Position numbers and translations under genes: made by a program
From: an uncultured Alphaproteobacteria bacterium
Lineage (GTDB): Bacteria; Pseudomonadota; Alphaproteobacteria; GCA-2731375
NCBI GenBank assembly: GCA_913049615.1
Contig: CAJWZI010000014.1
Span: forward strand, 1 to 13,879
DNA: 13,879 nt
Direction of reading: 5' to 3'
Notes under the pieces: generated by a model
Told to the model about the DNA's origin: nothing
Databases searched by the model: none
The model's input: only the letters and a program-made list of their open reading frames with translations
In this document: positions 1-7,943 of the stretch, in pieces
How positions within the stretch are numbered: position 1 is the first letter of the stretch
Layout: each line of letters begins with the position of its first letter

Positions 1-1884
1 GCATTGATGGAGGGCGGTGACGGCAAGGTCGTCAAGAATTCGGAAGGTGCGCGGACGACACCGTCCATGGTGGGCTTTACGGAAGGTGACGACGGTGAAA
101 TGCTCGTCGGCCAGCCGGCGAAACGCCAGGGAGTTACCAATCCGGACGGCACATTGTTTGCCATCAAAAGGTTGATTGGACGCAGTTTTGACGGCAAGGC
201 CGTCAAGGAAATGCGAAAAAACGTACCGTTCAAGATATCCAAGGCTGATAACGGCGATGCCTGGGTTGCTGTACGAGGCGAAAATTATGCTCCCAGTCAA
301 ATCAGTGCCTTTGTACTGCAAAAGATGAAGGAAACCGCTGAAACTTATTTGGGTGGGACTGTTGACCAGGCGGTTATAACGGTCCCAGCGTATTTCAATG
401 ATTCACAGCGTCAGGCTACCAAGGACGCTGGTAAGATCGCTGGCCTTGAGGTCCTGCGCATCATAAACGAGCCTACGGCGGCAGCTCTGGCCTATGGCTT
501 GGACAAACAGTCCGACGGCCAGACTATCGCGGTCTATGATTTGGGTGGCGGCACGTTTGATATTTCTATTCTCGAAATTGGCGACGGCGTGTTTGAGGTG
601 AAGGCCACAAATGGCGATACATTCCTGGGCGGCGAAGATTTTGACTTGGTGGTCGTCAATTACTTGGCCGATGAGTTTAAAAAAGAGAACGGTATTGACC
701 TGCGGGGTGACAAACTGGCCCTGCAACGTTTGAAAGAAGCAGCCGAAAAATCTAAAATTGAGTTGTCGTCAGCGGTACAGACAGAGGTCAACCTGCCCTT
801 CATCACCGCTGATGCTAGCGGCCCGAAGCATCTTACTATGAAATTGACCCGGGCCAAGCTGGAGGCCCTGGTGGATAATCTGATCCAACGTACGATCCCG
901 CCACTAAGAGCCGCATTGAAAGATGCTTCCATGTCCGCCGGCGAGATCGACGAAGTCGTGCTGGTGGGTGGCATGACCCGCATGCCCAAGGTCATTGAAT
1001 CCGTAAAGAATTTTTTCGGTCGGGAACCCCACAAGGGCGTGAACCCGGACGAGGTGGTGGCCTTGGGCGCCGCCATTCAGGCGGGTGTGCTGCAGGGCGA
1101 TGTCAAAGACGTTTTATTGCTGGATGTCACGCCCTTGTCCTTGGGCATAGAAACCCTAGGCGGCGTCTTCTCGAAACTTATCGAGCGTAACACCACCATC
1201 CCAACCAAGAAAAGCCAGACATTTTCGACAGCCGAAGACGGCCAGTCAGCAGTCACAATCCGAGTTTCCCAAGGCGAGCGCGAAATGGCTGCCGATAATA
1301 AGCTGCTGGGGCAGTTTGATCTTGTGGGACTTCCGGCTGCACCGCGCGGCGTGCCGCAGATCGAGGTTGCCTTCGACATTGACGCTAACGGCATTGTCAA
1401 CGTCTCCGCAAAGGACAAGGCTACAGGCAAGGAACAGCAGATCCGTATCGAGGCCAGTGGTGGTTTGTCCGATGACGATATTGAATCCATGGTGCAGGAC
1501 GCCGAGGCTCATGCCGAGGAAGACCAGAAACGTCGGGAAGAGGCGGAGACTAAGAACCAGGCCGACGCCTTGATCCATGCCACCGAAAAGAGCCTTTCCG
1601 ACCTGGGCGACCAGGTGCCTGACGAGGAGAAAACTGCTATCGAGGGCGCGATTTCTGAATTGAAGACGGCCCTGGAAGGTGATGATCTGGAAGATATTAA
1701 GGCCAAGTCCGAAGTCTTGATGCAGGCATCCATGAAACTGGGTGAAATGGCTTATCAAGCTCAGCAGGAGGCTGACGTTGATGGCGATGGACCAGCGGCG
1801 GCGCAAGCCGATGGCCCGGATGATGTCGTCGACGCGGACTTCGAGGAAGTTGATGACGACGATAAGAAAAGCACCTCCGCGTAG
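1..1884 (+). CDS. dnaK: Chaperone DnaK (Hsp70), 5' end outside window
   Basis: Hsp70 chaperone: ATP-driven binding and release of unfolded polypeptides in the cytoplasm, working with DnaJ and GrpE. The frame is open from base 1 (first codons read A-L-M-E-G-G-D), so the usual start MGKIIGIDLGTTNSCV, about 16 residues, lies upstream; the ATG at base 7 is internal. 627 residues are visible. Seen: the [11 protein letters not shown] and [11 protein letters not shown] segments, the phosphate-binding [10 protein letters not shown] (about bases 530-570), the [11 protein letters not shown] adenosine-side motif (about 960-990), the interdomain linker [13 protein letters not shown] (about 1105-1150), a full substrate-binding domain and helical lid, and the acidic tail [15 protein letters not shown] ending KKSTSA. 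Nothing is broken. dnaJ follows on the same strand after a 114-base gap. Identity is certain; whether it is heat-shock controlled cannot be judged because the promoter is not in the window. Confidence 0.98.
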   Translation, partial: ALMEGGDGKVVKNSEGARTTPSMVGFTEGDDGEMLVGQPAKRQGVTNPDGTLFAIKRLIGRSFDGKAVKEMRKNVPFKISKADNGDAWVAVRGENYAPSQISAFVLQKMKETAETYLGGTVDQAVITVPAYFNDSQRQATKDAGKIAGLEVLRIINEPTAAALAYGLDKQSDGQTIAVYDLGGGTFDISILEIGDGVFEVKATNGDTFLGGEDFDLVVVNYLADEFKKENGIDLRGDKLALQRLKEAAEKSKIELSSAVQTEVNLPFITADASGPKHLTMKLTRAKLEALVDNLIQRTIPPLRAALKDASMSAGEIDEVVLVGGMTRMPKVIESVKNFFGREPHKGVNPDEVVALGAAIQAGVLQGDVKDVLLLDVTPLSLGIETLGGVFSKLIERNTTIPTKKSQTFSTAEDGQSAVTIRVSQGEREMAADNKLLGQFDLVGLPAAPRGVPQIEVAFDIDANGIVNVSAKDKATGKEQQIRIEASGGLSDDDIESMVQDAEAHAEEDQKRREEAETKNQADALIHATEKSLSDLGDQVPDEEKTAIEGAISELKTALEGDDLEDIKAKSEVLMQASMKLGEMAYQAQQEADVDGDGPAAAQADGPDDVVDADFEEVDDDDKKSTSA

Positions 1885-1890
1885 CTAGGG

Positions 1891-1937
1891 CTGCGGTCGT
1901 GTCAGACTGGAATCCCAGTCAACAAGCGCGGTCGCAG
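1891..1937 (+). promoter_or_regulatory. Two-tier RNA hairpin in the dnaK-dnaJ gap
   Basis: Directly visible: an inner perfect 6-bp inverted repeat GACTGG-AATC-CCAGTC (1905-1920) lies inside an outer arm pair, CTGCGGTCGTG (1891-1901) with CGCGGTCGCAG (1927-1937). The outer arms pair over all 11 positions in RNA if three G-U pairs are allowed. It starts 6 bases after the dnaK stop. No U-run follows, so it is not a classical intrinsic terminator. A role as mRNA 3'-end stabiliser, processing site or attenuator lowering dnaJ relative to dnaK is inference. Confidence 0.55.
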
Positions 1938-1984
1938 GGCTTGGGCCGAGCTTTGCTGTATGCTCTTCGGTGTTCCACAATCGC

Positions 1985-1990
1985 GAGGGG
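1985..1990 (+). promoter_or_regulatory. Ribosome binding site choosing the dnaJ start
   Basis: GAGGGG lies 8 bases before the GTG at 1999. It supports 1999 over the upstream in-frame ATG at 1960, whose extra 13 residues do not resemble any DnaJ N-terminus. An in-frame GTG at 1990 overlaps this site and is a weaker alternative. Confidence 0.6.
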
Positions 1991-1998
1991 TGAGTGAG

Positions 1999-3129
1999 GT
2001 GGCGGAGCAGGATTTCTATGATGTCCTCGGGGTGGACCGCCAGGTCAGCCAAGGGGATCTGAAAAAGGCCTACCGCAAGCTGGCCATGAAATACCACCCG
2101 GACCGAACTCAGGGTGACGCGGCAGCCGAGGCCAAGTTTAAGGAAGTTTCGGAAGCTTACGACATATTGTCGGACGAGGAGAAACGCGAGGCATATAACC
2201 GTTTTGGCCATGCCGCCTTTCAGAACGGTGGTGCCGGTGCCGGATTTGACGGAAATTTTGGCTCCTCCTTTGCCGATGTGTTCGACGATCTATTCGGTGA
2301 GTTTGTGGGCGGTGGCCGACAGCGCCGAGGCGGTAATAATCGGGGTGCCGACCTGCGCTACAACATGGATGTTACCTTGGAGGAGGCTTTTGCCGGTAAG
2401 GCCGCTAAAGTTACAATTTCCACCACCTCCGCCTGCGATGGCTGTGGAGGCTCTGGTGCCGAGTCGGGTTCGCAGCCGTCCACCTGCGGCACTTGTCAAG
2501 GCCACGGAAAGGTGCGGGCGCAATCGGGCTTTTTCACGGTGGAACGTACTTGTCCTAATTGCGGCGGTGTGGGCCGCGTAATCACCAACCCGTGCGGCAA
2601 ATGCGGCGGCGCCGGCCGGATGGACAAGGACAAGACCCTGTCCGTTAACATCCCGAAAGGGGTGGAGGATGGCACTCGAATTCGGTTGAGCGGCGAGGGC
2701 GAGGCTGGTTTACGAGGCGGCCCACCGGGGGACCTTTACATATTTCTCTCATTGCAGACCCACGAAGTCTTCCAGCGGGATGGCGCGAATATTTATTGCC
2801 AGGTACCTATCGCCATGACCATGGCGGCTCTGGGCGGCGATATCGATGTGCCCACTCTGGACGGTGGTCGCGTAGCGGTGACGCTGCATGAGGGTACGCA
2901 GACGGGCCAGCAGTACCGCCTGCGTGGCAAGGGCATGCCCCAAATGCGCGGGCGCGGTCAGGGCGACATGTATGTTCAGACTATGGTGGAAACCCCGGTT
3001 AACTTGTCCAAAAAACAAAAAGAATTGCTGGGGCAATTCCAGGCCTCTATTGGTGACGGTGGCACTAGCCCAGAAAGTGAAAGTTTTTTCAAAAAAGCCA
3101 AGGAGCTCTGGGACGACATCACGGATTGA
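1999..3129 (+). CDS. dnaJ: Co-chaperone DnaJ (Hsp40, class I)
   Basis: J-domain co-chaperone that stimulates the DnaK ATPase and delivers unfolded clients. I start it at GTG 1999 ([12 protein letters not shown]), giving 376 residues, the same length as E. coli DnaJ; an ATG at 1960 would add 13 non-conserved residues. Domains: J domain residues 1-70 with the HPD motif at 33-35; a Gly/Phe-rich stretch at about 71-118; a cysteine-rich zinc domain with four CxxCxGxG repeats (Cys pairs 146/149, 163/166, 185/188, 199/202); then two beta-sandwich client-binding domains with the GDLY and GKGMP segments. All key residues are present, so this is a complete type I DnaJ. It follows dnaK and is probably cotranscribed. 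Its last 11 bases overlap the 3' end of the opposite-strand acyl-CoA synthetase gene. Confidence 0.97.
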   Translation: MAEQDFYDVLGVDRQVSQGDLKKAYRKLAMKYHPDRTQGDAAAEAKFKEVSEAYDILSDEEKREAYNRFGHAAFQNGGAGAGFDGNFGSSFADVFDDLFGEFVGGGRQRRGGNNRGADLRYNMDVTLEEAFAGKAAKVTISTTSACDGCGGSGAESGSQPSTCGTCQGHGKVRAQSGFFTVERTCPNCGGVGRVITNPCGKCGGAGRMDKDKTLSVNIPKGVEDGTRIRLSGEGEAGLRGGPPGDLYIFLSLQTHEVFQRDGANIYCQVPIAMTMAALGGDIDVPTLDGGRVAVTLHEGTQTGQQYRLRGKGMPQMRGRGQGDMYVQTMVETPVNLSKKQKELLGQFQASIGDGGTSPESESFFKKAKELWDDITD

Positions 3130-4612
3130 GCCGCTCCTCTAATTCGTTTCTTAGGATCTTGCCTGTTGATGATCGGGGAAAGTCGTTAAAGTCGATGAAG
3201 TGGACATCCTTGGGTAATTTGTAACTGGCGAGTTTGTCACGACAAGTTTTGATCAGATCGTCTGCAGTCAGGGATTCGTCGCTGCGAGCAGCGAAGACTA
3301 CAGGGACTTCGCCCCATTTTTTGTCAGTTTTTCGCACCACTGCCGCTTCCGTGATGGCCGGGTGAGCCAGGATGTGCTGTTCGATTTCGGCGGGATAAAT
3401 GTTCTCGCCTCCCGATTTGATCATGTACTTCACTCGGTCTACGAAATCCAAAGTGCCGTCGGGATTGCGGCGGAAGACATCGCCCATGTGGAACCAGCCG
3501 TTGCGAAATGCCTTTTCATTGGCCTCGTCGTTATTCCAATAACCGCTGAATAGTGATGGTCCGCGCATTGCTAGCTCGCCCGGTTCGCCAACGGGGACAT
3601 CATTGTCGTCCGCATCGACCAGACGGATTTCGCACAGATCGTTTTGCCGCTTAGAAAGCGATGTGGGAGCCTTGCCCACTTCGACTCTGTTGCCCGTGGC
3701 CGGTGGCATGCCGGTTTCTGTGGAGCCAAAGGTGTTCAGATACGGTGCGCGCAAAAGAGTTGTGATCTCCGCTAACTGCTGGCGTGGCACCAAGTCAGCC
3801 ATCGCGCCAATCATGCCGATATTTTTTGGGCGGATTTTGCGCGACTTCAGGACGTCGATGAAATCCAGAATCATACCTGGGATCACAGTGAAATAGTGTA
3901 TCACCTCAGTCTCGACAATATCGGCCAGTTCCTCCGGCTGATAGCCATCCACCACAATCACTTTGCCTCCGCGCAACAGGGTGGCGAAGGTGAAATCGTT
4001 GGCGCCCATGTGAAACAGCGGTGTCCAGGCCACGAAGGTATCATTGGCTGGCGCGCCAGCTTCCGCGCCAAAGATGCCAGTGCGAGCGATCATGGCCCGG
4101 TGGCTGATCAGGGCGCCTTTCGGCATACCGGTGGTGCCTGAGGTGAAGATGATAATCAGGCCGTCCTCTCCGCCGCTGTCTGCCAGTGGCTCCTCTGACG
4201 AGGCCGCAGCCAAGGCCGCTTCGTAATCCGGACCAATTTCCAGCTTATAGAGATCTTCTAAATAGCCAGACTGGACAATTAGCATTTTCGGCGTAGTAAG
4301 TTCGAGGCAATGGTGCAGTTCGTGCCGCGACAGGCGCCAGTTTAGAGCCACGGTGATAGCGCCAATTTTCGCTGCCGCCAAGTTTACCTCAACATATTCA
4401 ATACAGTTGCGGGCCAGCAGACCTACCCGTTCCCCGAGTCCCACGCCCTGATTCAGCATGACATGGGCCAGTTGGTTGATGCGTTCGTTTAACTGGGCAT
4501 AGGTGCGCTGTTCGTCATTGCAGTCTAGGGCAATCGTGTTCGGATACAGCCGCGCTTGGGTCGCGAACATGCGCCCCACATTGCTACCGCTGGCTTGCCG
4601 GATGAAGTCCAT
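3119..4612 (-). CDS. AMP-forming acyl-CoA synthetase (class I adenylate-forming)
   Basis: Activates a carboxylic acid with ATP to an acyl-AMP, then transfers it to CoA. 497 residues, normal for medium-chain or aromatic acid CoA ligases. Seen: P-loop [10 protein letters not shown] (157-166), FGSTETG (295-301, usually YGxTE), the GWFHMGD region (372-378, with Met where Thr is common), the hinge and A8 block [18 protein letters not shown] (390-407), and A10 PRSSTGK with catalytic Lys485. All catalytic elements are present, so it should be active; the acid cannot be predicted. It is the last gene of the minus-strand operon, with ATG only 3 bases after the stop of the cyclase-family gene. The ribosome site is weak (GAG within the preceding stop region), suggesting translational coupling. 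It ends inside dnaJ (tail-to-tail overlap). Family sure, substrate unknown. Confidence 0.93.
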   Translation of the reverse strand: MDFIRQASGSNVGRMFATQARLYPNTIALDCNDEQRTYAQLNERINQLAHVMLNQGVGLGERVGLLARNCIEYVEVNLAAAKIGAITVALNWRLSRHELHHCLELTTPKMLIVQSGYLEDLYKLEIGPDYEAALAAASSEEPLADSGGEDGLIIIFTSGTTGMPKGALISHRAMIARTGIFGAEAGAPANDTFVAWTPLFHMGANDFTFATLLRGGKVIVVDGYQPEELADIVETEVIHYFTVIPGMILDFIDVLKSRKIRPKNIGMIGAMADLVPRQQLAEITTLLRAPYLNTFGSTETGMPPATGNRVEVGKAPTSLSKRQNDLCEIRLVDADDNDVPVGEPGELAMRGPSLFSGYWNNDEANEKAFRNGWFHMGDVFRRNPDGTLDFVDRVKYMIKSGGENIYPAEIEQHILAHPAITEAAVVRKTDKKWGEVPVVFAARSDESLTADDLIKTCRDKLASYKLPKDVHFIDFNDFPRSSTGKILRNELEERLNP

Positions 4613-4615
4613 GAC

Positions 4616-5401
4616 TTAGTTCTCAACCAGAGCTAGAACCCTCGCCGGACTGCCGCTGCCTTGGCGAATTTTCAGAGGCGGCGTGATCAGTAGTGCACCC
4701 TGGGGCGGTAAAACGTCCAGATTTGTCAGAGCTGGCAGGCCGAAGCGGTTGTTGCCATGCATGAAATAATGACAGGGGTAAGGCACATTGAAATGCCCTG
4801 CCTGGCCCGCATCCGTACCCACCGCTTCGCAGCCAAAACCGATTACGTCCCGTTCTTCTATCAACCAGGGGATGAGGTTTTCGTGTGGCCCGGGAGTATG
4901 GGCGCCGTCCTCGCCCATGTTCATGTAGGCGGCCGGGTCTGGCTTCAGGGACCAGTCCGTGCGCATCAAAAGCCAGGACCGAGGTGGGATTTTGCCGTGC
5001 TCATCCTCCCAGTCTTCGATGGCCTCCTGGGTCAACAAATAATCAGGATCATTATTAGCCCGGGCCGAACAGTCGATGACGCAGGCGTGGGCGAGAAATT
5101 TTGCCGGGGGAATTGTATCTGTGGCGTTTTCTGGCAAATCCTTACCCGATACCCAGTGGATAGGGGCATCGAAGTGCGTGCCGGTATGCTCGCCGCATGA
5201 TAGGTTATTCCAATAACAAAACGGTCCCCGATGGTCGTAGCGGGAAATCTCCTCCATGCGGAAGGGCCATGATTGCCCGAATTCCGGAGGCATAACGATA
5301 GTGGGCACATCGGGCTGCAAGGTCATGGTCAGGTCCACGACGCGGATACCGCCACCTACGATGCCGCCCAGAAGTTGGCTCAACAGACCACCGTTAGACA
5401 T
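4616..5401 (-). CDS. Cyclase-family metal-dependent hydrolase (PF04199 type)
   Basis: Member of the family containing kynurenine formamidase (KynB) and isatin hydrolase, which hydrolyse amide, cyclic amide or lactone bonds with bound metal. 261 residues. The signature HxGTHxDxPxH is intact: His72, Gly74, Thr75, His76, Asp78, Pro80, His82. Further family features are a VVDLTMTLQPDVP start block (residues 21-33), a LLMRTDW strand (144-150) and a late IGFGCEAVGTDAG block (187-199). I start it at ATG 5401 because GGGAG (5411-5415) sits 9 bases upstream. The frame is open for 22 more codons (to 5467), but that part reads like a translated intergenic repeat (PWIPEFTGVT). It precedes the acyl-CoA synthetase by 3 bases and follows the DUF35-SDR gene after 113 bases. 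Possible role (inference): making the acid that the ligase activates. At 261 residues it is longer than KynB, so it is probably not KynB itself. Confidence 0.88.
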   Translation of the reverse strand: MSNGGLLSQLLGGIVGGGIRVVDLTMTLQPDVPTIVMPPEFGQSWPFRMEEISRYDHRGPFCYWNNLSCGEHTGTHFDAPIHWVSGKDLPENATDTIPPAKFLAHACVIDCSARANNDPDYLLTQEAIEDWEDEHGKIPPRSWLLMRTDWSLKPDPAAYMNMGEDGAHTPGPHENLIPWLIEERDVIGFGCEAVGTDAGQAGHFNVPYPCHYFMHGNNRFGLPALTNLDVLPPQGALLITPPLKIRQGSGSPARVLALVEN

Positions 5402-5514
5402 TTGAGATTTCTCCCGTCCCCGCCATGCTAATTGTGTAACGCCGGTAAATTCTGGAATCCACGGCAACTAGAACAGACCATAGATCCCCTCTATTGCGGA
5501 AAAGACAAGGAATG
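5402..5514 (-). repeat. Operon gap with possible degenerate intergenic repeat
   Basis: This 113-base gap is the only sizeable gap in the minus-strand operon. Within it, about 5420-5467 read on the minus strand translates as PWIPEFTGVT. This resembles the PWIPAFAGMT type peptide often obtained when palindromic proteobacterial intergenic repeats are translated (from memory). It shares the 9-mer CTGGAATCC with the dnaK-dnaJ gap (5452-5460 and 1907-1915). The palindrome here is poor, so at best a decayed copy. The gap also holds the ribosome site of the cyclase gene (5411-5415). I see no convincing promoter or terminator. Confidence 0.35.
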
Positions 5515-6756
5515 CTAAAGCTTAATTTCACGCTCAATCTCCTTGGGGTTTTCCGCTAGGCGTTGGGCAATTTCTTCGGCTACGGCGCCGATGGATAGGT
5601 CCTCTTGGCCCTGCTGCAAGGCCTTGACGATACGTTCCGCCACTGTCCCCGCACCCAGTTTAGGCGGTGGTACCATTTGATGCCATTCGTCGTCTAATGG
5701 GCCAACATAGGCGTTGACCACGCGAATGCCACCTGATCTGAGCTCGGCCCTTAAACATTGCGTCAAGGAACGTGCTGCTGCTTGCGAGGCGGAATAAGTG
5801 CCAAAATGCGGATTGTTCACCTGGGCATAAGCAGACAGCACATTAATCCAGGCGCAGGCGCCGTGATTGCCGTCGGCTCCCCGCGCGCGCATTGCTGGGC
5901 CGAATGTGCCAGCCAGGCGTTGCAGGCCAAAATAGTGAATTTCCATTTCATCCCGGCTAATGTTTAGGTCCATCCGGTCGACCACCCCGCCCGGCCGCAG
6001 GTGATAGCTATTGTTGACTAATATTTCCACCTTCCCGCCTAACACGGCTGCCAATTCTTCGACACTGTCCGTGTCGGTGACGTCTAAGGGAAAGAGAGTG
6101 GTGTCGTCCATCGTTTTGATTTTTTCGAGGGAGGTAGACGCCTTCCATGGCTCGCAGTATCCAATGAAAATCTCCCGAGCGCCTGCTGCCTGGAAGCTTC
6201 TTGCCAAGGCAAGGCCCAAAGGGGTCTTGCCATTTACGATCAGGACCCGACGGTCCTTGGGGTCCATGCTCAATTCCCGCAATTGCAAATCATCCTCTTG
6301 TTGGGGTGTGGAGTTTTCCGGTCGGGCGTTCATTACCGCATGGCCGCTACGATCCAGGTTCAGCGATAATTTCACCCTGTCCCCTTGTCCACAGTCCTCT
6401 GCCAAATGGGCTACCACCGAAGGTCCCGCATCCATGTGAACCATACCTAGCCGCCACGGTATACGATCGCGAAAGAACAAATCGTTGGCGTGGTGTAACT
6501 TCGTTTCTGCTAGCAAGGTTCCCAATGGATTAACATCCTTCCAGGGCAAATCATCACCTAAACATTGGCCACAAATTTGCCGCGGCGGATATTGTACGCG
6601 ACCGCAGTCAGCGCAGATTTGCAGGGCAAAGCGACCAACGGCGGCTATGGCGGTCAACCCTTGGGCTTCGCGGGATCGGTTTCCGGGTGGCTGTGTGGGC
6701 TGCCGCGTGCGCGCAAGAGGGTCCTTCTTTTTTGGCGGTGATAGTGGGGTGGTCAT
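5515..6756 (-). CDS. DUF35 (zinc ribbon + OB fold)-SDR fusion protein
   Basis: 413 residues in two parts. Residues about 1-35 are Pro/Lys/Arg-rich and probably disordered. Residues about 40-145 form a DUF35/ChsH2_N-type module: a rubredoxin-like zinc ribbon with Cys48/Cys51 and Cys62/Cys65, then an OB-fold segment (VNPLGTLLAETKLHHA...VVAHL). Residues about 168-400 are a short-chain dehydrogenase/reductase-like Rossmann domain with VLIVNGKTPLGLALA (171-185), LDVTD (224-228), NNSY (248-251, normally NNAG), Ser308 and Tyr321. The motif reads YSASQ, so the catalytic Lys is Gln325. DUF35 proteins normally bind acyl-CoA and scaffold thiolase-superfamily partners; here the start codon overlaps the stop of a thiolase-like gene (ATGA, 6753-6756) with GGAG at 6763-6766, implying coupled synthesis. 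I infer a complex with that protein. The SDR domain may bind NAD(P)H with altered or no catalysis. Fold assignments are firm; the reaction is unknown. Confidence 0.85.
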   Translation of the reverse strand: MTTPLSPPKKKDPLARTRQPTQPPGNRSREAQGLTAIAAVGRFALQICADCGRVQYPPRQICGQCLGDDLPWKDVNPLGTLLAETKLHHANDLFFRDRIPWRLGMVHMDAGPSVVAHLAEDCGQGDRVKLSLNLDRSGHAVMNARPENSTPQQEDDLQLRELSMDPKDRRVLIVNGKTPLGLALARSFQAAGAREIFIGYCEPWKASTSLEKIKTMDDTTLFPLDVTDTDSVEELAAVLGGKVEILVNNSYHLRPGGVVDRMDLNISRDEMEIHYFGLQRLAGTFGPAMRARGADGNHGACAWINVLSAYAQVNNPHFGTYSASQAAARSLTQCLRAELRSGGIRVVNAYVGPLDDEWHQMVPPPKLGAGTVAERIVKALQQGQEDLSIGAVAEEIAQRLAENPKEIEREIKL

Positions 6757-7937
6757 AGTTCACTCCGCGCCAGGATGGCGGCCGAGGTGCATAGACCACG
6801 ATCATAATTGATCATGCCAAAACACGAAGCTAGACCAATGTGGGCATTTTTCACAACACCGCCGAGGGACTGGTCGGTCAATTGCCGGATCGCCTCCACT
6901 AGTCCGAGGGATCCTCCTGCCGCTCCCGCCTGACCCACCGAAAGCTGCCCGCCAGACGTGTTGACAGGAAAATCACCTTCTGTGGTTAGGTCGTGGTCGC
7001 GGACAAATGCGGCCGCCTGACCTTTTCCGCAAAATCCTAGGTCTTCGATCTGCATGAAACAAATCACTGGATAGTCGTCATAGGCCTGTAGAAAATCCAT
7101 ATCCCTGGGCCCTACACCTGCGTGATCATAAAAGGCATCTCGGTCCATAGCCCAGCCGGCACGAATCTGTATGGGATCATCCGGAAACGCATTGTGTCGT
7201 TCCGTAGTGGAAAGAATCGAGACATTGGCCAGCCCCAGCGATTTGGCGCGATCCGAACTCATGACTAGGAACGCCTCCGCTCCGGCACAGGGCATGACGC
7301 AATCAAACAGACAGAGAGGATCGGCAATGGGCCGGGCTGCCATATACTCGTCCAATGTCAGGGGGCGTTTCATCATGGCGTGTGGCGTAGCCAGAGCGTT
7401 TTCTCGTTGGGCGATGCATAGCTTGGCGAAATCCTCACGGCGGGCGCCATATTCCCGCATGTAGTGATCGGTTAAAAAAGCGAATGAAGCATTAGGCCCA
7501 CCGGAGCCATAGGGATAGACGGCATCGTTGGCGAATTGTGAAAATGAGGCGATGGTATTGCGGAAGCTGTCCACGTGGTTTGTATCCGCGGCAATACAGG
7601 CCACGATCTCTGCATCTCCCGCTTGTACGGCACGCGCTGCCCGTCGCAGAGCTACCGCACCCGAGGCCCCGCCCATGGGTATATGATCAAGCCAGCGGGC
7701 CGAAATGCCCAAATGCTGCATCAGACCTACGGCGCTGTCCGGGGCTAGAGTAAATGATGAGACGCAGAAGCCGTCTACTTCGTCCTTGCCGATGCCGGCA
7801 CCCTTTATCAAATCTGCTAAGGCTCGGCCACAGAACCAGTGGGCACTACGCAGCGAATAGCGGCTGTACGGTACAGTAACGGGCACGCAGACCGCAATGC
7901 CGTTGTAATTGGCCCTTGTCTCGCCAGTCTGCACCAT
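6753..7937 (-). CDS. Thiolase-like protein, SCP2/SCP-x (lipid-transfer) type, lacking the catalytic Cys
   Basis: 394 residues, full thiolase length. Thiolase landmarks are recognisable, but the active site differs. The segment that normally carries the nucleophilic Cys reads MGGASGAVAL (88-97), with Gly at that place. The segment normally containing GHPxGASG reads NTSGGQLSVGQAGAAGG (326-342), with Gln336 for His. The C-terminal Cys region is kept as ASCFGM (Cys372). DAYDDYP-like acidic/Tyr residues occur at 285-290. I recall related 'thiolase family' proteins with the same GGQLSxGQ motif beside DUF35 proteins, and the steroid aldolase Ltp2 works with a DUF35 partner without thiolytic chemistry. 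I therefore infer a carbon-carbon bond lyase/ligase or CoA-ester binding role rather than thiolysis. It starts 6 bases after the racemase-like gene and overlaps the DUF35-SDR gene by 4 bases. Confidence 0.88.
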   Translation of the reverse strand: MVQTGETRANYNGIAVCVPVTVPYSRYSLRSAHWFCGRALADLIKGAGIGKDEVDGFCVSSFTLAPDSAVGLMQHLGISARWLDHIPMGGASGAVALRRAARAVQAGDAEIVACIAADTNHVDSFRNTIASFSQFANDAVYPYGSGGPNASFAFLTDHYMREYGARREDFAKLCIAQRENALATPHAMMKRPLTLDEYMAARPIADPLCLFDCVMPCAGAEAFLVMSSDRAKSLGLANVSILSTTERHNAFPDDPIQIRAGWAMDRDAFYDHAGVGPRDMDFLQAYDDYPVICFMQIEDLGFCGKGQAAAFVRDHDLTTEGDFPVNTSGGQLSVGQAGAAGGSLGLVEAIRQLTDQSLGGVVKNAHIGLASCFGMINYDRGLCTSAAILARSEL

Positions 7938-7943
7938 GGCCGC

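Noticed and set aside
1246..1806. Long antisense open frame (186 codons) opposite dnaK
   Set aside because: It mirrors the biased codons of dnaK; long antisense frames in hsp70 genes are a well-known artefact. The product has no recognisable domain.
1891..1937. Intrinsic terminator after dnaK
   Set aside because: The hairpin is strong, but no run of T follows, so I call it only a regulatory structure.
1960..1998. Upstream ATG start for dnaJ adding 13 residues
   Set aside because: The extra residues do not resemble DnaJ N-termini, and the ribosome site GAGGGG favours GTG 1999, which gives a canonical MAEQDFY start.
5402..5467. 22-residue N-terminal extension of the cyclase-family protein
   Set aside because: A good ribosome site precedes ATG 5401, and the extension looks like translated intergenic repeat rather than protein.
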